Below, piece by piece: positions 42,420-55,297 of a DNA stretch of 64,000 nucleotides; positions within the stretch are counted from its first letter, which is position 1, and every line of letters begins with the position of its first letter. The notes below the pieces were generated by a model. That model did not search any database, was not told where the DNA came from, and saw only the letters and a list, made by a program, of their open reading frames with translations. The DNA lies in NCBI GenBank assembly GCA_034401795.1, contig CM067365.1, forward strand, positions 15,381,434 through 15,445,433, written 5' to 3'. The stretch comes from Chaetoderma sp. LZ-2023a (taxonomy: Eukaryota > Mollusca > Caudofoveata > Chaetodermatida > Chaetodermatidae). The translations under genes and the position numbers were made by a program.

Positions 42420-43721
42420 TTAACTTTTATCGAATTCGGGAAAGGTTGTTCCTTTCTCTAATCTACTAATCAACAACTAGAACTCTTCTCGCTTTTAAAT
42501 ATATAACTAATACTTTATTAATCCCGATAAATTCACAAACAAACTATATAGCCGTATTGCAGGCTTACACAAAATTAACTTATATATACTTCTAATGCAA
42601 ACTCGAATTACAAGCAGAATAGTTTTTCACGAAAACGGTTCTTACTCTCGTAAAGGAATCGTGATGGTAAAATGATTGCGCATACATGGTGCACAGTTAT
42701 TATGTAGGACTTGATTTGCGTAGGCGGGTGATGGTCTACAATGACGTCAAACAGGGCTTCCCCTGTGATTCCCAATATTTCCATTGATCTGATTGGTTGC
42801 CCCCGCATCCCAATCGATCAGATTAAAGCGGTTCTAACCAGCATGAATTTGACAAAGATTGACGGCTTTTCCAAAACACTTGGTGTTTGACAAGCTCGTC
42901 AATCAAGCATTCCAGTCATAGTTTCACATTCTTCGAATTCTACTTTGTTGTGACAGCACTGCGGATGACTTTAATTCTGAATCACTGTGATTGCCTTGTA
43001 ATGATAGATAAGCATATTTAGCCACCTGTGCCAACGGTCCTCATCTATCAAGCTACACCGCAATCTGATCTCTGACCCGTCACGTACAAATAGACGTGGT
43101 CATAGAAACACCCTAATATTCCAGCAGTGCTTGCCAGAATTCGTCATCTCAATAATTTACCAGAAACAGAACTGGTTTTATTGAGCTTGCTATTACAGCC
43201 ATCCAAATACCGCGTTTGATTATCAAAATAATCCTTTATATCCTTGCCTTGCAAGATACTGATATATTATGTACCGAGGAAACATCCTTAAGACATCCTC
43301 GTATCCAATTTACCCGTGTCTTGCCGTTCAACCTCTTATTCTGCATTTTGTGCTTAACCCTTCCTAAAGACAGAGGTCTTATTTCTCAGGTGATACACAG
43401 CATCAGTATTGGCAACATACTAGCTTAATGCTTATATAGTTCTTTGTCACAGCGACCAAATCGCTATCATTCTAAAATGGACAGAATACTGGTACACAGT
43501 AATTTTCATTTATGTGGGAATCTGCAACATAGCACAGCATCGAACAACAGCTCACGGTAATCTATTTTCTATTGCTATAATAATATCACGCCATTGCCTG
43601 AAACAGTCCTTCATAATACTACTGTTATGCAATCGTTGTGTAACCGTTGATGATTAACCTAATTCTATAAACAAACACTATGTATTCAGTGACTGTCCAA
43701 TGAGACCAGTTACTTAGTGGC
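42420..43721. other. no gene seen
   Basis: AT-rich DNA between the virus-like cluster and the retrotransposon. No coding signal or repeat was matched elsewhere in the window. Confidence 0.5.
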
Positions 43722-45723
43722 TGTAGCTCGCCGGGTAGTGTTGGGCCGTTCCGGTGTATTATGTCGACTCGCTGTGCCGCAAGTGCACGACGAGTGATGG
43801 CACTGGTTAGCATCCGGTCTTGGGGTGACGGACCTTGTACAAGACTGCCCTGCGGGAAACAAAAACTGGCTCCTAAGGCCGGTGGAACTCAATCGTTCTT
43901 GTGGGGCCGTGCGACCATCGTCACGAACATTAAACACAACTGTCTCATCCCAAGAATTTGTGTCACCAGTATGCCTGTCCATAGCAATTTCGTGATCTAT
44001 GGACTTACAAGATTTGATTTGGTGACCTAAAAATATAAGCCCATACAATGAGTTTACCTAAACAATTATACATAATTTAGATAATACTACAGTAAGAGCA
44101 TACGAAAATACGAAAAGAGACAGGTAGATGAACCTTTAAATATGGGGCTCCCGGAGGTACCACACAGACTCGTAGGTCCGCAGAGGTATCCCCACAATGG
44201 AAGCTCCCGTACACGAGACTTAATATAAGTTATTATACCTCTAAGCTGAAAGGGAAAAGGTTATCTCGGAAGAAAAGTGATGTGACTCACGTGGGCACTA
44301 CTCCTAGTACCAGTTTGGGTGAGGAATATTATCCTGGCGTGGACCGTCGTCACTGAATCCTTGCGAGAGGCAAGGGCCTTGCGTGGGCCTCCGTCTCGGG
44401 AAGGTGTCGCCACTGCTTAAAGCGGGAGAAGAGTAGTAGGCAAAAATGGGCCCACTCTAATATTTCAACCAAAAATGCTTTTAGAACGAAAAGACCATAC
44501 CTAGTGAGATTATGACTATGGAGGTGCCTACTGTTTTGCGTGAAGACGGGACGGGGGATTGCCAATGGATTCGCTCGTCACCGTCTTATGTGATTCTTGG
44601 TATGCTGAATTAGTAGTTGCCGCTTCATTTATGCAGACCTTCTGCTTTGCTTAATTCGCTTTTAGTTGTTTTCAGAACAAGAATTATTTTAGGCCGCAAC
44701 TGGCTGATATCTACCTAGCTATTAGACACGGCTGTCACTGAGAACAGATGCCCGTGAGACATCAATACTGAAGACAGCACTCATACATGTTACGTAGCAA
44801 GATCTCCGAACTGGATAAGAATCCGGACATCCCGCCCCGTAGCCACATAAAACATTACAAGACATGGGTTACAATTCACGAAAGCATTATTAGACCATTG
44901 TTCTATCATTATGGTGGGGGTAAGAGAGACAAATACCTACCGTAAATGTCCTTCTCGCAAGGGCGTGGCTGATCTAAATATCATGCCCAGACATTCTAAT
45001 GGAATTCGGTGGGAGTACGTATCTCGCCCGTCACCGGGTCCTATGGATCTAACCATTTTATCTGTTGCTAGGTTTATATACAAGTTGCCCACTTTTGCAC
45101 TGCGGTGCGGGAGGATTGATCAGTAAATAAAATAATAATTAATACATGTGTTTTCGCAGTGCTTTCCTACATTGGCTTAAAGTGCTAACTACTAGGTATC
45201 CAAAGATACATGGGAATGTGTGTGATACCGCACCCTGGCCATCACCGCTCGGAAACCCCAATAGTTTCCCAGAGTCGGATCAGCCCATGTTGCAGATGGG
45301 GACATCCAAACAATTAGGAATCCACAAGGCTGAGTGGAACATGAAGAGAGACAAAATCTTACTTATGAGTCTTACCGGAGTGCGGGGCTAGATTATAGCA
45401 CTACCGGAAGAGAAGAGTATATTACACAGTATGTAATGAAGAAAGTGTCTCTAATCATTTTGAACATATCCTATTGAGCTGAATAGAAACGGTTAGTCGG
45501 TAGCATGCCGGGCTAAACAGAGTTATAGCATGGATAGCGACCTCAGTGAAAAACTGCTGGTGGCGGGAGAAAGTGCTGCATATATAAGTGTTGCTGTATA
45601 GTGTTGCCTACGTGCACTGCAGTCCTATATTTTCTATGAATAAACAAAACATATGAACGGATGGCCACTGGTCATATACATACATAATCTAACCAGAACA
45701 ATCAATACGGTATCAAATGATCA

Positions 45724-45846
<123 letters not shown>

Positions 45847-46849
45847 TACAGGTTAACGAACCTACTATAGTGCGGTTAGCAACACATTGAGGAAAATGAG
45901 AATAATTATCAACAAATACAGAAATTATAACTAGCGGTCCTAAGACCGTTACGGTAACCTTTAGTCATCGGGACAGTTTTTACGGATACAATATAATTAA
46001 CAAAACCTATATAGAAAAATAATTAAACTGTGAAGTATAGTTACTCGAATACTTGGTAGTCATTCTTAAGTTAGGCTACCATTTTACTGAAATTGATACG
46101 TCAATCCGTAGTCGACGTGAGATGATGCGCTGTCCAGAAGCTGGAAGGTTCCCGCAGGTTGGTTCCCGTAAGCTGTTTGCCGCAAACAAGACTCCTGCAA
46201 GAACACTCATGGCGGGAGTACATCACTCAGTGCTGTAGGCCTAATAGAATTTCTAACGAGCAGTCAGCAAAAGATACGATAGTACTACGTGGTGAAGTAA
46301 GTTCCCATGCACCGATGGCATGGATGGAAGGTGTAAACAATGCGATCACAAGCGGGGGTTGTCAGAGGCAAACGAAGATACAAAACAAAGCTTCATGGTG
46401 CTTGGTCAGCCAGCTCTGAAGACGCACCTGGCAGAGTTCACTTGCTGCGGTCGAAAGTCGAAAGAACCTACACGATATTAGTGGGGTGGAGGTTGAAATA
46501 CCACTTTTAGGCGTGGCCGGCAGATCCGGTGAGTCATCCATCAAAGAACATCCTGCCTCTACATCTGTAGACTCACATATTCAGGCCATAAAGGCATCAC
46601 CGCAATTTGTGTTCCGAGGTAGATATTGATATTCGTGAACAATTATCAGAAGTTCCAAATTACTCCCGTAAGTAGGGAGTTTACAAAATTGTTTTAGTGT
46701 GGTGGGTTGGACAACTGCAAGCTACAGGATAAAAACCTGACACATAGCGAAGGAAAACGCATATTGTCTGTCACGCTTGTTAGTAGCTGGTACAGATCCA
46801 ACCTGTTCGTCCCCGGCCGAGGATGCTCTCGATCACTGGATCGTGTCTC

Positions 46850-46915
46850 CTTTTATACTCCTCATGACGTCACAGGTACAGGCTCAAACCAATCATCGTT
46901 CGAGCAACAGCCAAT
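46850..46915 (-). promoter_or_regulatory. 3' LTR U3 promoter: CCAAT, CRE, TATA
   Basis: Reading the minus strand: ATTGG (46,915-46,911), ATTGG (46,893-46,889), TGACGTCA (46,872-46,865) and TATAAAAG (46,857-46,850), a classical Pol II core order. A further TGACGTCA lies at 46,985. Confidence 0.7.
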
Positions 46916-47161
46916 CAGCGCGTAGCTAATAATAGCGCCGCCGAATGTTCGAGAACATTCTAGAAGTTTTGCGTCCACGTGGTTATGACGTCACGGCAAT
47001 ATTTTGAAGATAATCAAGAAGAGTTTTCCATGGATTTCCGCTGTCTCTCCCATAGGCCCATATACGCTTATGGTTCTATCCAGGGACACGAATCCAGGAT
47101 GGGCGGCGCGTACCCAGCTTATCTGGTACGGCCGGTATCCGACCGGTCGATCCGAACTACA

Positions 47162-47175
47162 TCACCCCCTCCTTG
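47162..47175 (-). other. polypurine tract
   Basis: The minus strand reads CAAGGAGGGGGTGA directly before the TGTAG start of the 3' LTR, as expected for the plus-strand primer of reverse transcription. Confidence 0.8.
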
Positions 47176-48147
47176 TTTGACATCTGTGGCAAGCGATCGC
47201 GCATGGCGGATCAACGCACGGACATACGCTAGGTGGGAATTATAGACTTTCTGGGTAGGTGCGTGGCCGGAGAGGAGTAGGGATGCAATAGACGCATATT
47301 CAAGAGACAGAGCACATAGAGGTGCCAATATGAGGGGGAGGCATACTTTTAGTTTTCAATTTTGACCTATTATTTTTCCAGGCCTTTCTTTTTTTGTTTT
47401 GTTTTATTAATATTACGGTGCGTGCTGTAGCTTTATTTAGTAGATGATTCTAAACAATAGCTCGCATGGGTGTTCTCCCTGAGTGCGGATAATCATGATC
47501 TCCGCAGAGAACACCCAAGCTCCAATGTACCACAATTTAAGTTTTTAAATATATATAAAAATATACTAAGAAAAAGACAAGGTAAGACCATGTAACATAC
47601 TCTCACGAGGTATTTATTAAATCACACCGAATTACTTGTGCACCCCGGGTAAATAAAGGGGTACGCAACACATATCACTTATTATTATTATATAAAATAC
47701 ATATTTGCGGCCCGTTATTGCGGGTCCACAACGGGCAGCTCTCGTTGGCCCCATATCCGTCCGAACGTCTGAGACAGGAAGAAAAATAATAAGAAAATTA
47801 AGATATATAATAACAATAATAACTTAAAAGTTGGTTTATCAGGCAGCCTCAGCGTAGCTGAGACTGCATGACGGGATTGTGACATTATTGCACTGCGGGA
47901 TGTTGTATTCTTTACATCGCACACAATGTTCTTACAACATCGGAGTCCGGAGTCCGCAGTGCTCATTTCGTGTGAGACACATCCGGGCACTGAAGTGTGC
48001 GGGTGTGTCGGATAACCGTAGTCATCCTAAGGACCAGATTCAATTGATCTAACATATATAATAAGAAGAAAAGTATTTCAAAAATAAAGTAATAATTAAT
48101 ACATTTCCACGAATCGCCTTTTGATATTTCTGCTGTATTACAAATGA
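47176..48147. other. retrotransposon 3' untranslated interior
   Basis: No coding signal; AT-rich with a palindromic GGGTGTTCTC...GAGAACACCC pair at 47,468-47,509 (arms of about 10 bp). Confidence 0.5.
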
Positions 48148-49107
48148 TCACACATCTGCAGCGAAATTTCCCCATTGAGTCTGGGTCCCGCGACTGATGG
48201 TGGTGGGTCGCGGTGGATGCACTGTCATTGCTGAGATGCTTTCACTATTACTGGCACTGTCGGAAACATCTGAAATGATGGTGGCGGAAATATGCGCATC
48301 CATAATGTCTCTCACAGTTACCGCTGGTTCTAATATATCCGTCTGTATGGCAGCGGCGTTACTAGTGGTTGCCAATGTCGTTGATGCTGTAGTGATGGTA
48401 GTCATCATGGTGGCTGTTGTAGCTGTCGTGGTGATCGCTGTAGCTGTCCTGGTGATGGCGGTGAGCTGTACCGTAGGCTGAGGCCATGGTGCAGGAGCGG
48501 ATACAGCAGGAGACGACATCTTCCAAAACTTAGCATATTTTAATAGACGATTTGCGGTGACCTTAGGCACGGGCTGAATATCCTGTGTGTGGGCGATCCG
48601 TCTCTTTCCCGCGTATGGACGTTCTGGCGTGGTTCCCTTTCCGATTGCTGGGTTCGAAAGGCGAGGAGGCGGATGCTGAATAACATGGGTCAGAGTTACA
48701 CTAATTGTCACAGGCTGCGACGGACCTGGTCCCTCGTCTATAGTAAGTTCGGGCGGAGATGGTGACTGTGGGTAACGTGGAATGTCTATTTCCGTAGGTG
48801 TCGTAATCACTACCAAAATCGGCTGACTGGCTAACACTGTCTTAGACACTATGGTGGTGGGTGTAGTGACCGTTGCCGGATGGCTAATAACTGATGCTGG
48901 TGCTGCCGAACTGGATTCTGCGGGAGACTTTTGCTTCTTACTCCGCATTAGGACTGGTGTGGATGAAGTAACTGGTACCGGCGTAAAGCTTCCAGACGCG
49001 GCTGCGGGCAGGATTTCACGTCTGGCTGTCGGTACATTGCTTACTGTAGCCGCGGGAAGCCGATGACTAACGGGATATCTATGAGTAGTCTTCTTCGTGC
49101 GGGCCAT
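48148..49107 (-). CDS. accessory ORF 2 of the retrotransposon, Ser/Thr/Pro-rich
   Basis: A 319-residue open frame. It starts MARTKKTTHRYPVSHRLP, with a basic N-terminus, then long Thr/Ala/Ser/Pro-rich segments and an acidic Ser-rich stretch (ISDVSDSASNSESISAMT), ending RGTQTQWGNFAADV. The composition suggests a mostly disordered protein. TQT-type motifs (RGTQTQ, AIQTDI) resemble dynein light chain LC8 anchors, an inference. It follows ORF 1 by 36 bp. It is not an envelope glycoprotein: no signal peptide or membrane anchor is seen. Confidence 0.6.
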   Translation of the reverse strand: MARTKKTTHRYPVSHRLPAATVSNVPTARREILPAAASGSFTPVPVTSSTPVLMRSKKQKSPAESSSAAPASVISHPATVTTPTTIVSKTVLASQPILVVITTPTEIDIPRYPQSPSPPELTIDEGPGPSQPVTISVTLTHVIQHPPPRLSNPAIGKGTTPERPYAGKRRIAHTQDIQPVPKVTANRLLKYAKFWKMSSPAVSAPAPWPQPTVQLTAITRTATAITTTATTATMMTTITTASTTLATTSNAAAIQTDILEPAVTVRDIMDAHISATIISDVSDSASNSESISAMTVHPPRPTTISRGTQTQWGNFAADV

Positions 49108-49143
49108 TTTCTCGGTCGGAAGAACTTTGACCGGGAGCCGAGA

Positions 49144-49464
49144 TTAGAAACGGGTTGCTAAAACGGCACGATCCTCGTTCTCTTCTCCAGGAACTAACGT
49201 CACTTCCAACACACAGTGATGATAATGGAGCGTGTGGGTCACCCCGTAGTGAGTAGCGGTGTAGAGATACTGGCACGTCACACAAAATGCTGATTGGAAG
49301 AGATGATCCTTATTAACATGAAGTGTGCTGTCGGATTTTCTAGTAAAAGTTCTGGTACATGGCTCTCCGCTAGCTAACAACGAGTTACATGGAAACCATT
49401 TTGGAACTGGTACCGATTCTTCTTCAGACGAATCCGATAACGCTAAATCTGCAAGGAGTGACAT
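49144..49464 (-). CDS. accessory ORF 1 of the retrotransposon, zinc-finger-like
   Basis: A 106-residue open frame. It starts MSLLADLALSDSSEEESVPV, then WFPCNSLLASGEPC, FTRKSDSTLHVNKDH and FCVTCQYLYTATHYGVTH. The Cys and His pairs could form one or two zinc-binding modules related to C2H2 or BED fingers. Together with ORF 2 it lies downstream of integrase, where env or regulatory genes lie in some LTR elements. No close relative is recognised. Confidence 0.55.
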   Translation of the reverse strand: MSLLADLALSDSSEEESVPVPKWFPCNSLLASGEPCTRTFTRKSDSTLHVNKDHLFQSAFCVTCQYLYTATHYGVTHTLHYHHCVLEVTLVPGEENEDRAVLATRF

Positions 49465-52400
49465 CTCGTTCCCGCATGGTAGTTGGCTGCGGGAACCTTA
49501 TTAAAAACCTAATGCCTTATCTCTTCATTGTTTATAACTTTCCAGGCCAAATATAATAATGAAATAATAATAAGAAGAAAACAGCAGAATTTGGTTTGTG
49601 ACACGAAAGAAGCCTAATGCTATGTCCTTCCCTGGTGTCGAGTTTTGCCGGGAAGACAAAGTTTCAGAGCACGCTTCCTCCTTTTATACTATTTGGTGAT
49701 GGCACAGGCGGCGGATGACCACACCTAAAAGTTTTAAAAAGGTGATTCGGTCATTCTAATGTGAAAGTTTCCTCGTTTTCCGGCCTAGACGTCAGGGGAT
49801 TAATTCTTCCCGTATAAAGGGAGTACTTTTAATTGTAGGAAGAATGGCTCATTAAACTTGTCCTAATTTTGCGCATTTAACAGCCTTCGATCAACATAGA
49901 AACGTGGTACTACTTTTTCTTTGCGGAGCCTCACCTTTTAATTAGCATGAGGCGGTTCTCCAGATTGGATGCTTATAAACCTGCCTATTTTAATTTTAGG
50001 TTGGAGCACTCGATGGGGTGTGTGGGAGCCAGGTGACGTCAGCGGTAATCTCCCGGACTCACCGTCACCACTCCTCCATCACGCTGTGGTAGTCGCGTCT
50101 TTGGGTGGCTCTTTTGTCTAAAGAGTTTGATCCAACTTACTGGAAGTAGCAGTAAATGACACGTGGCTCTAAAAAGCACGTGGTTGATCGGAAACCTATA
50201 TGCTGTTTATGGTGACGGCCAAAATGCTGTTGCTGAGGTGTAGTCTGTTGTAGAAGCGAGAGATAGAAATATATGTTACATCAAGATCTTTATAATGTCC
50301 CGTATTTGCGCGAGTTCTTTAACATGCGTCTTGGTAGGTGTCTGTAATAGGTAGTTCTCAGCCCGTGTTGATTATAGACTGGAACGCAAGGAAGAGAATT
50401 TTTGAAATTCTCTCTGTAATTTTACTGTCAGATTTTTTATGCCACTTTACCAACCCATGCGCTAATGATTTGTAGCACGGTAGAGCAGTTGTTTTCTTAA
50501 TCAAAAATTTAACAGTAAAGTTGTAAGTAATTTGATGTGTGGTTTAAACAGATCTATTCATGTGGTAGATTAACGTTACTGATCCCGTCAAGATAGCTGT
50601 GTTTTCAGAGCGGGCGGGCTGGCCAAGCATTCTCCTCAATGGGTAGAACTAGCTCCGTCCCGGCCTAGACCAGTCACATTAATACCATTTAATAATGGTT
50701 AAATTACAGTACAACTTGCAAAAATGTGTGACACAGTTATTACAATTTACAATGCCGTCATTCGGAGATTGTGAATACAGTCAGCCTGAGTGTCTGTGTT
50801 TCTGACATGTTGGTGATTTGAATCTGGTACGTGTGACTGGTTAGTTGTGGATGATACTTGCGCTGTAGTGAAGGTGACGTGTTTATGGCCGCCAGGTGCG
50901 GGCAGGGGGAAGGAGAGGCGGCGTGAATGTCAACTTTATCGAACCCTGAGGGTATTTCACTCTGTAATGGCCGAGCCCGTGGGCAGGATAGAGTTAATTT
51001 AAAGCACAGATGACCTGTCAGATGCTGTCGTAACTTTGCTCAATCCATTGTCGAATTCAACTTTTCGGTAGCAAAATCCTACTCATGACTGACGACAATG
51101 CGGGCATCTTGCTCTCTTAATAATATTGACTGTTATTACGTGTAGATGAGGTATGTAGATTTAGCTGTTTCCGTACGATGTCGGGAAAAGGGAAGGGGGG
51201 AGGACCGCTGGACAAGCGTCTCTCCCGTGATGCGTACTGTAGATGGCTGTAGTGCATTCTGTTATCCATATGATCAGTTCTCCCGTAACTGGATAAGAAG
51301 GTGTGTGTGGGAGATTTGTTGGCTGTTGTCGGTTGATGATAATGCTGTTGTCGGGATGTCCGGACTGCTGTATGATGCCAATGTTATAAGCAAATTGGGC
51401 GCATTCCAGTTTTCCACGCTGGTGAATGCCAAATCTGTTGTTACTTGTGGGAGGTGTAGTCTGCTGGAGATATTATCTCTCCCGCAATTTGAGCGGGAAA
51501 TTTGTTGCGGGAATTTTTTTTTGGCCCTACCAGGAATTAATTAATACCGGTAGGTGCTGCTAAATGCTGTTGTTGCCGATGTTGAATGGCTCTGTTATGC
51601 TGAGGATAACAGAGTAAGTATGTGATGTACGTGCAATGATGAATTGACGTATCCAGTCTTGAAGGAAGGTGTGTTCTTGTAGGTGTTGACGTTCTGTCTG
51701 TTGTGTGATGTTCTGACTGCTCACGGGGGAGTATGGTAGGCCAATTGGATAGGGCAGCCTTTGGACAGGGGGATACATAACGGTTGGTGTCCTGTCAAAG
51801 TTTTTAGACACCAGGAAAATTCGAGCCGAGGGTCTGCTGAACAGGCTGCTTCACTGCCCACCGCGGGGGTGGGGGGGGGAGGATGGTAATGGTGGTCGGT
51901 GCGGTGCTGGATGCCACCTCCTCTGTTGCAGCAGTCTCTCTCATATCTGAAGATTGATGGTCAACAGACGACGAGTGGAGTGTGAAATGGACTGGGCTAG
52001 TGATGTCCGAACTTGGTGTATAGATGAAGGATGCGAATTGGAGGGATGACGGTGGTGGGACTTGCGGAGAGGGTCACTTTACACCCTTCGGCCTTCCCGG
52101 TGTTGTTCACTGTCCCTGCCATGCCGGACGGACGCCCAGTTCCCCACACAGGGTGCAGCCTAGGCTAGGTGCCTTTCCATACATGCCTGAGATAAAGACC
52201 TGTCCAAGTTATGGGGCCATAATCCGGGACAGAGTCAAGATGCACACCGACGACTCCCGAGCCAAGTGAACACAGTACTGGGCGCCAATAGGGTCATCTT
52301 GGCAAGGGGCTGTAGCCCCGCATAGACCATACCATGGAGACGATGTCCGCTAGACGCATCGCAGCTAAGGCCCTCGCATAGATCATACTTTGACGTCATT

Positions 52401-53331
52401 TTAGCTGAGAGTCCCTGCGCAGATCGTACTTAGACAGATCATCCACCCCACGGGTACCTGGGTGCCAGACTGCTCCGCCCATCTGGCAAGTGACAGGTTA
52501 CACCGTCTCACACACATACACTCCTGCTTCCCAAAGAATCACTTTTCATGACCTCTGATCACAGGAGGCATGACTCGCAATACGAATGCTTGCCATGACC
52601 CGACTGTACATTAAGCCATCTTGATCACACAGATGACTGACATGATCAAGATAGCGATCACCATCTGAGCTCACACTCAGGGGCAACCGACGGTCTGATC
52701 CGTATCTATCTGCCAACAGTATACAAACTTTGACCATTTTCCCTGGCCTTCCCTGCAGGGCACCTCCAGCGGCCATCCCAACTCCGCCAGAGGTTTGGAT
52801 TGCTCTGGGTGTGGACTGTCATCCACGTACCACGCATTGTCCACTTACTATTACCAAGTTCATCAGCCCGAACAATGTGCCGACTATACGGGACCACAGT
52901 AGGATGTTAATTCATCCTTCGTTAGTCACGGAGGCCTTCAGTATCTCCTCTGCACTATACACCATGTTTTTATGTGTCCCCGGACCCTTGCGGGCCCACC
53001 TCCGCCTGTTAGAGACAGCCTTCGAGGAGCCTACCCCTCTTGGTCGTCCCTTTGGGGGGGGGGCGTGGTTTCGCGATTTTGGGGGTTGGTCGGGTACACT
53101 TTGTTGTACGGTTTTGCGGTTCTAGACACGCCAAGACTTCATCCAGCCTTTTCACTTCCATGCTATTCACCACATGTTCCACCCCACAAGAAGCATGGCT
53201 TGGATCAGCCTCAGCTTCCACTTGTAGTAACTCTATGATGGGGGGCATAGCATGAAGTGGGTGGGAATGGGAAGAGATAGGAAGAACACCCTTCCCTTTC
53301 GGTCCCTTGGACAAAACAAACACAAAGTTCT
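49465..53331. other. long interior of the retrotransposon without recognised gene
   Basis: Almost 4 kb with only scattered open stretches on both strands (51,146-51,544 plus; 52,024-52,269 plus; 52,546-52,897 minus). None has a family I know. G-runs occur at 51,865-51,879 and 53,051-53,064. Confidence 0.5.
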
Positions 53332-54630
53332 TCAGATACGACTTCCCAGATCGAGTAGACCCGTGCTGAGGAGGAGAGAGCAAGTACATATCTCGTCATC
53401 GTCGTCAGCGTTAGCCACTTGGCCACCCACATTCTGGCTTGGTAGAACTGGAGCTGAACTGGCACTGCAGTGCTCTGCACTAACAGTGGGAATACTAATT
53501 TCCGTAGAAATATCTGTCTGGGTACCGGTGTCACGAGAAATTCCCAGTCTGAGCTCTGGTGCTGGGTCGACACTGAGACAAGGTTTAAGTCGATCGAAGT
53601 GGATGACTGAGGTCAGGCCATCCGAAGCACGGATATGGTAGGTCACGTCCGATGTCCTACCTACTACCACATAGGGACCTTTCCACTGGTAACTCAGTTT
53701 ACTTGGCACGTTTGCAGACCATCGTGAATCGTGTACCCAAACCATTCTTCCTGCTTCATACGGATCTCCATGCACCCTCCGGTCATGTCATGTCTTTTGG
53801 CGCCGGTGTGCAGTGGATAGGGTTTCTCTCACTAACTCATGGGCCTGTTCTATCCTTTGCCGCAAGAGTTCGACATAGAGAGATGGTGAATTTTTTTCTC
53901 CTGGTATTCGTGGCATGGCCAGATCCAGGGGTAAGGCTAATTCACGGCCTAACATTAACCGAGCAGGGGTGTAGCCCATGCTGGAATGTACTGAAGTGTG
54001 GTAAGCCATGAGTACATACAGGAGCCGTCTGTCCCAATCTCTACATTCAAGGCGTGTTTCCTTGGTAAGCATCTCCGCGAGAGTTCTGTTGAACCTCTCT
54101 ACCATTCCGTCGCTCTGGGGGTGGTATGGCGTTGTCCTTGTCTTGACAATATGGTATAATTTGCAGAGCTCTGATATGAGCCGGCTCTCAAAATTACTTC
54201 CTTGATCGGAGTGCAACTCATAAGGCATACCAAAGTGGCAGAACACATTGCTGGCCATGACCTCCGCTAAGGTGGATGCCTCTTGGTCCGGCAGAGCAAA
54301 TGCTTCTACCCACTTCGTAAAATAATCTTGTAATACGAGGATGTATTTATTTCCATCATCCGTCGTATTCAAGGGTCCGAGCACGTCGATAGCCACTCGC
54401 TCCCACGATGCACCAACAATCTTAATTTGAGATGGTGGGATATGGTGTTGGCCAACAGTGCGTTTTTGGCACGGGATACATTTGGCAACCCATGCCTTGA
54501 CACTATCGCGAATCCCGATCCAGTGGAATTTCAATTTGATACTGGCAATAGTCCTTTCCACGGCCAGATGCCCGGCATTATCATGTAGTTGTTTCAATAT
54601 AAGTTCACGATAACTTTCCGGGACTACCAA
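53332..54630 (-). pseudogene. integrase with GPY/F module (Ty3/gypsy)
   Basis: The N-terminal zinc module (LHDNAGHLAVERTI ... CIPCQKRT) is followed by the catalytic core (WERVAIDVLGPL; HSDQGSNFES; SDGMVERFNRTLAEML), giving the D, D and E positions of retroviral-type integrases. Downstream open sequence carries MVWVHDSRW, then YQWKGPYVVVGR, the GPY/F module, and FDRLKP. A TGTQTDI motif and a Ser-rich acidic tail follow. The DNA-strand-transfer role is known for the family; this genomic copy is treated as a fossil. Confidence 0.9.
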
Positions 54631-54830
54631 ACGGTCATTAATATATAGAACATTATTTATTAATTGACATTCTTCAAACCGTTGGTAATAATATTTTGCC
54701 GTGGTGGATAGAGGTGTTACCGATTACTTAGGAGGATATACCCCCTCCTGAATCTATGTGTATATATTCCGTGTCTGCACGTCTGTTGTTTGGTGGTGTG
54801 CGATTTTCTCCAGATTCCACTCTGCGCACC

Positions 54831-55217
54831 TCAATTTGGGGAACTCCTGAGATGGCTGTGTTGACTATGTCGGTGCTTGCGAATCCATGAGGCAGAGTGA
54901 ATCGTTTCTCCTGAGTCGCTACTGTCTGTGGATGCGGGAGATGATGCTGGATGGGGTGGTGTTCTGCATACCACCAGAGGACACCGCGAATCCAGTGTCT
55001 TGGTGGCGGGACGTGGTGCTTGCAAAAACGTTGTTTCAGCGGAGGTGCTATAACCTACTACTGCAGTTTTACATAGGAAAGAAGGTTTGTCATGTGTGGA
55101 GAAAGAGGGGGAAGTTATTGCTGCGGATGGGGGAGGCAATGTAGGCACTGACATATGTGCAGCCGTGCATTTTGGTGTCAGTGTGAAAGCTGATTTCTCT
55201 GGATGATGGTTGGCCAC
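54831..55217 (-). other. Pro/Ser-rich open stretch between gag and integrase
   Basis: 128 codons, low complexity, no recognised pol domain. It may be part of a gag-pol linker or chance. Confidence 0.3.
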
Positions 55218-55297
55218 TGAATATTGTTGTGTGAAAGCTGCAGTTGAGCCGAGAGACGGATACGGGCACCGAAGTGACTCGATGTGATTCGGTGGCC

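Noticed and set aside
43710-44048. Minus frame of about 100 codons shared by both LTRs (also 57,147-57,461)
   Set aside because: Lies in the R-U5 part of the LTR; conservation between LTRs of the same insertion is not evidence for coding.
45146-45391. 81-codon plus frame present in both LTRs (also 58,529-58,774)
   Set aside because: Antisense to the element; equal length in two LTRs of one insertion is expected without selection.
48197-48481. Val/Ala-rich plus frame resembling a membrane protein
   Set aside because: Complement of the Thr/Ala-rich accessory ORF 2; composition is a mirror effect.
48148-49107. Envelope glycoprotein for the retrotransposon
   Set aside because: No signal peptide, no membrane anchor, no cysteine pattern of known envelopes.
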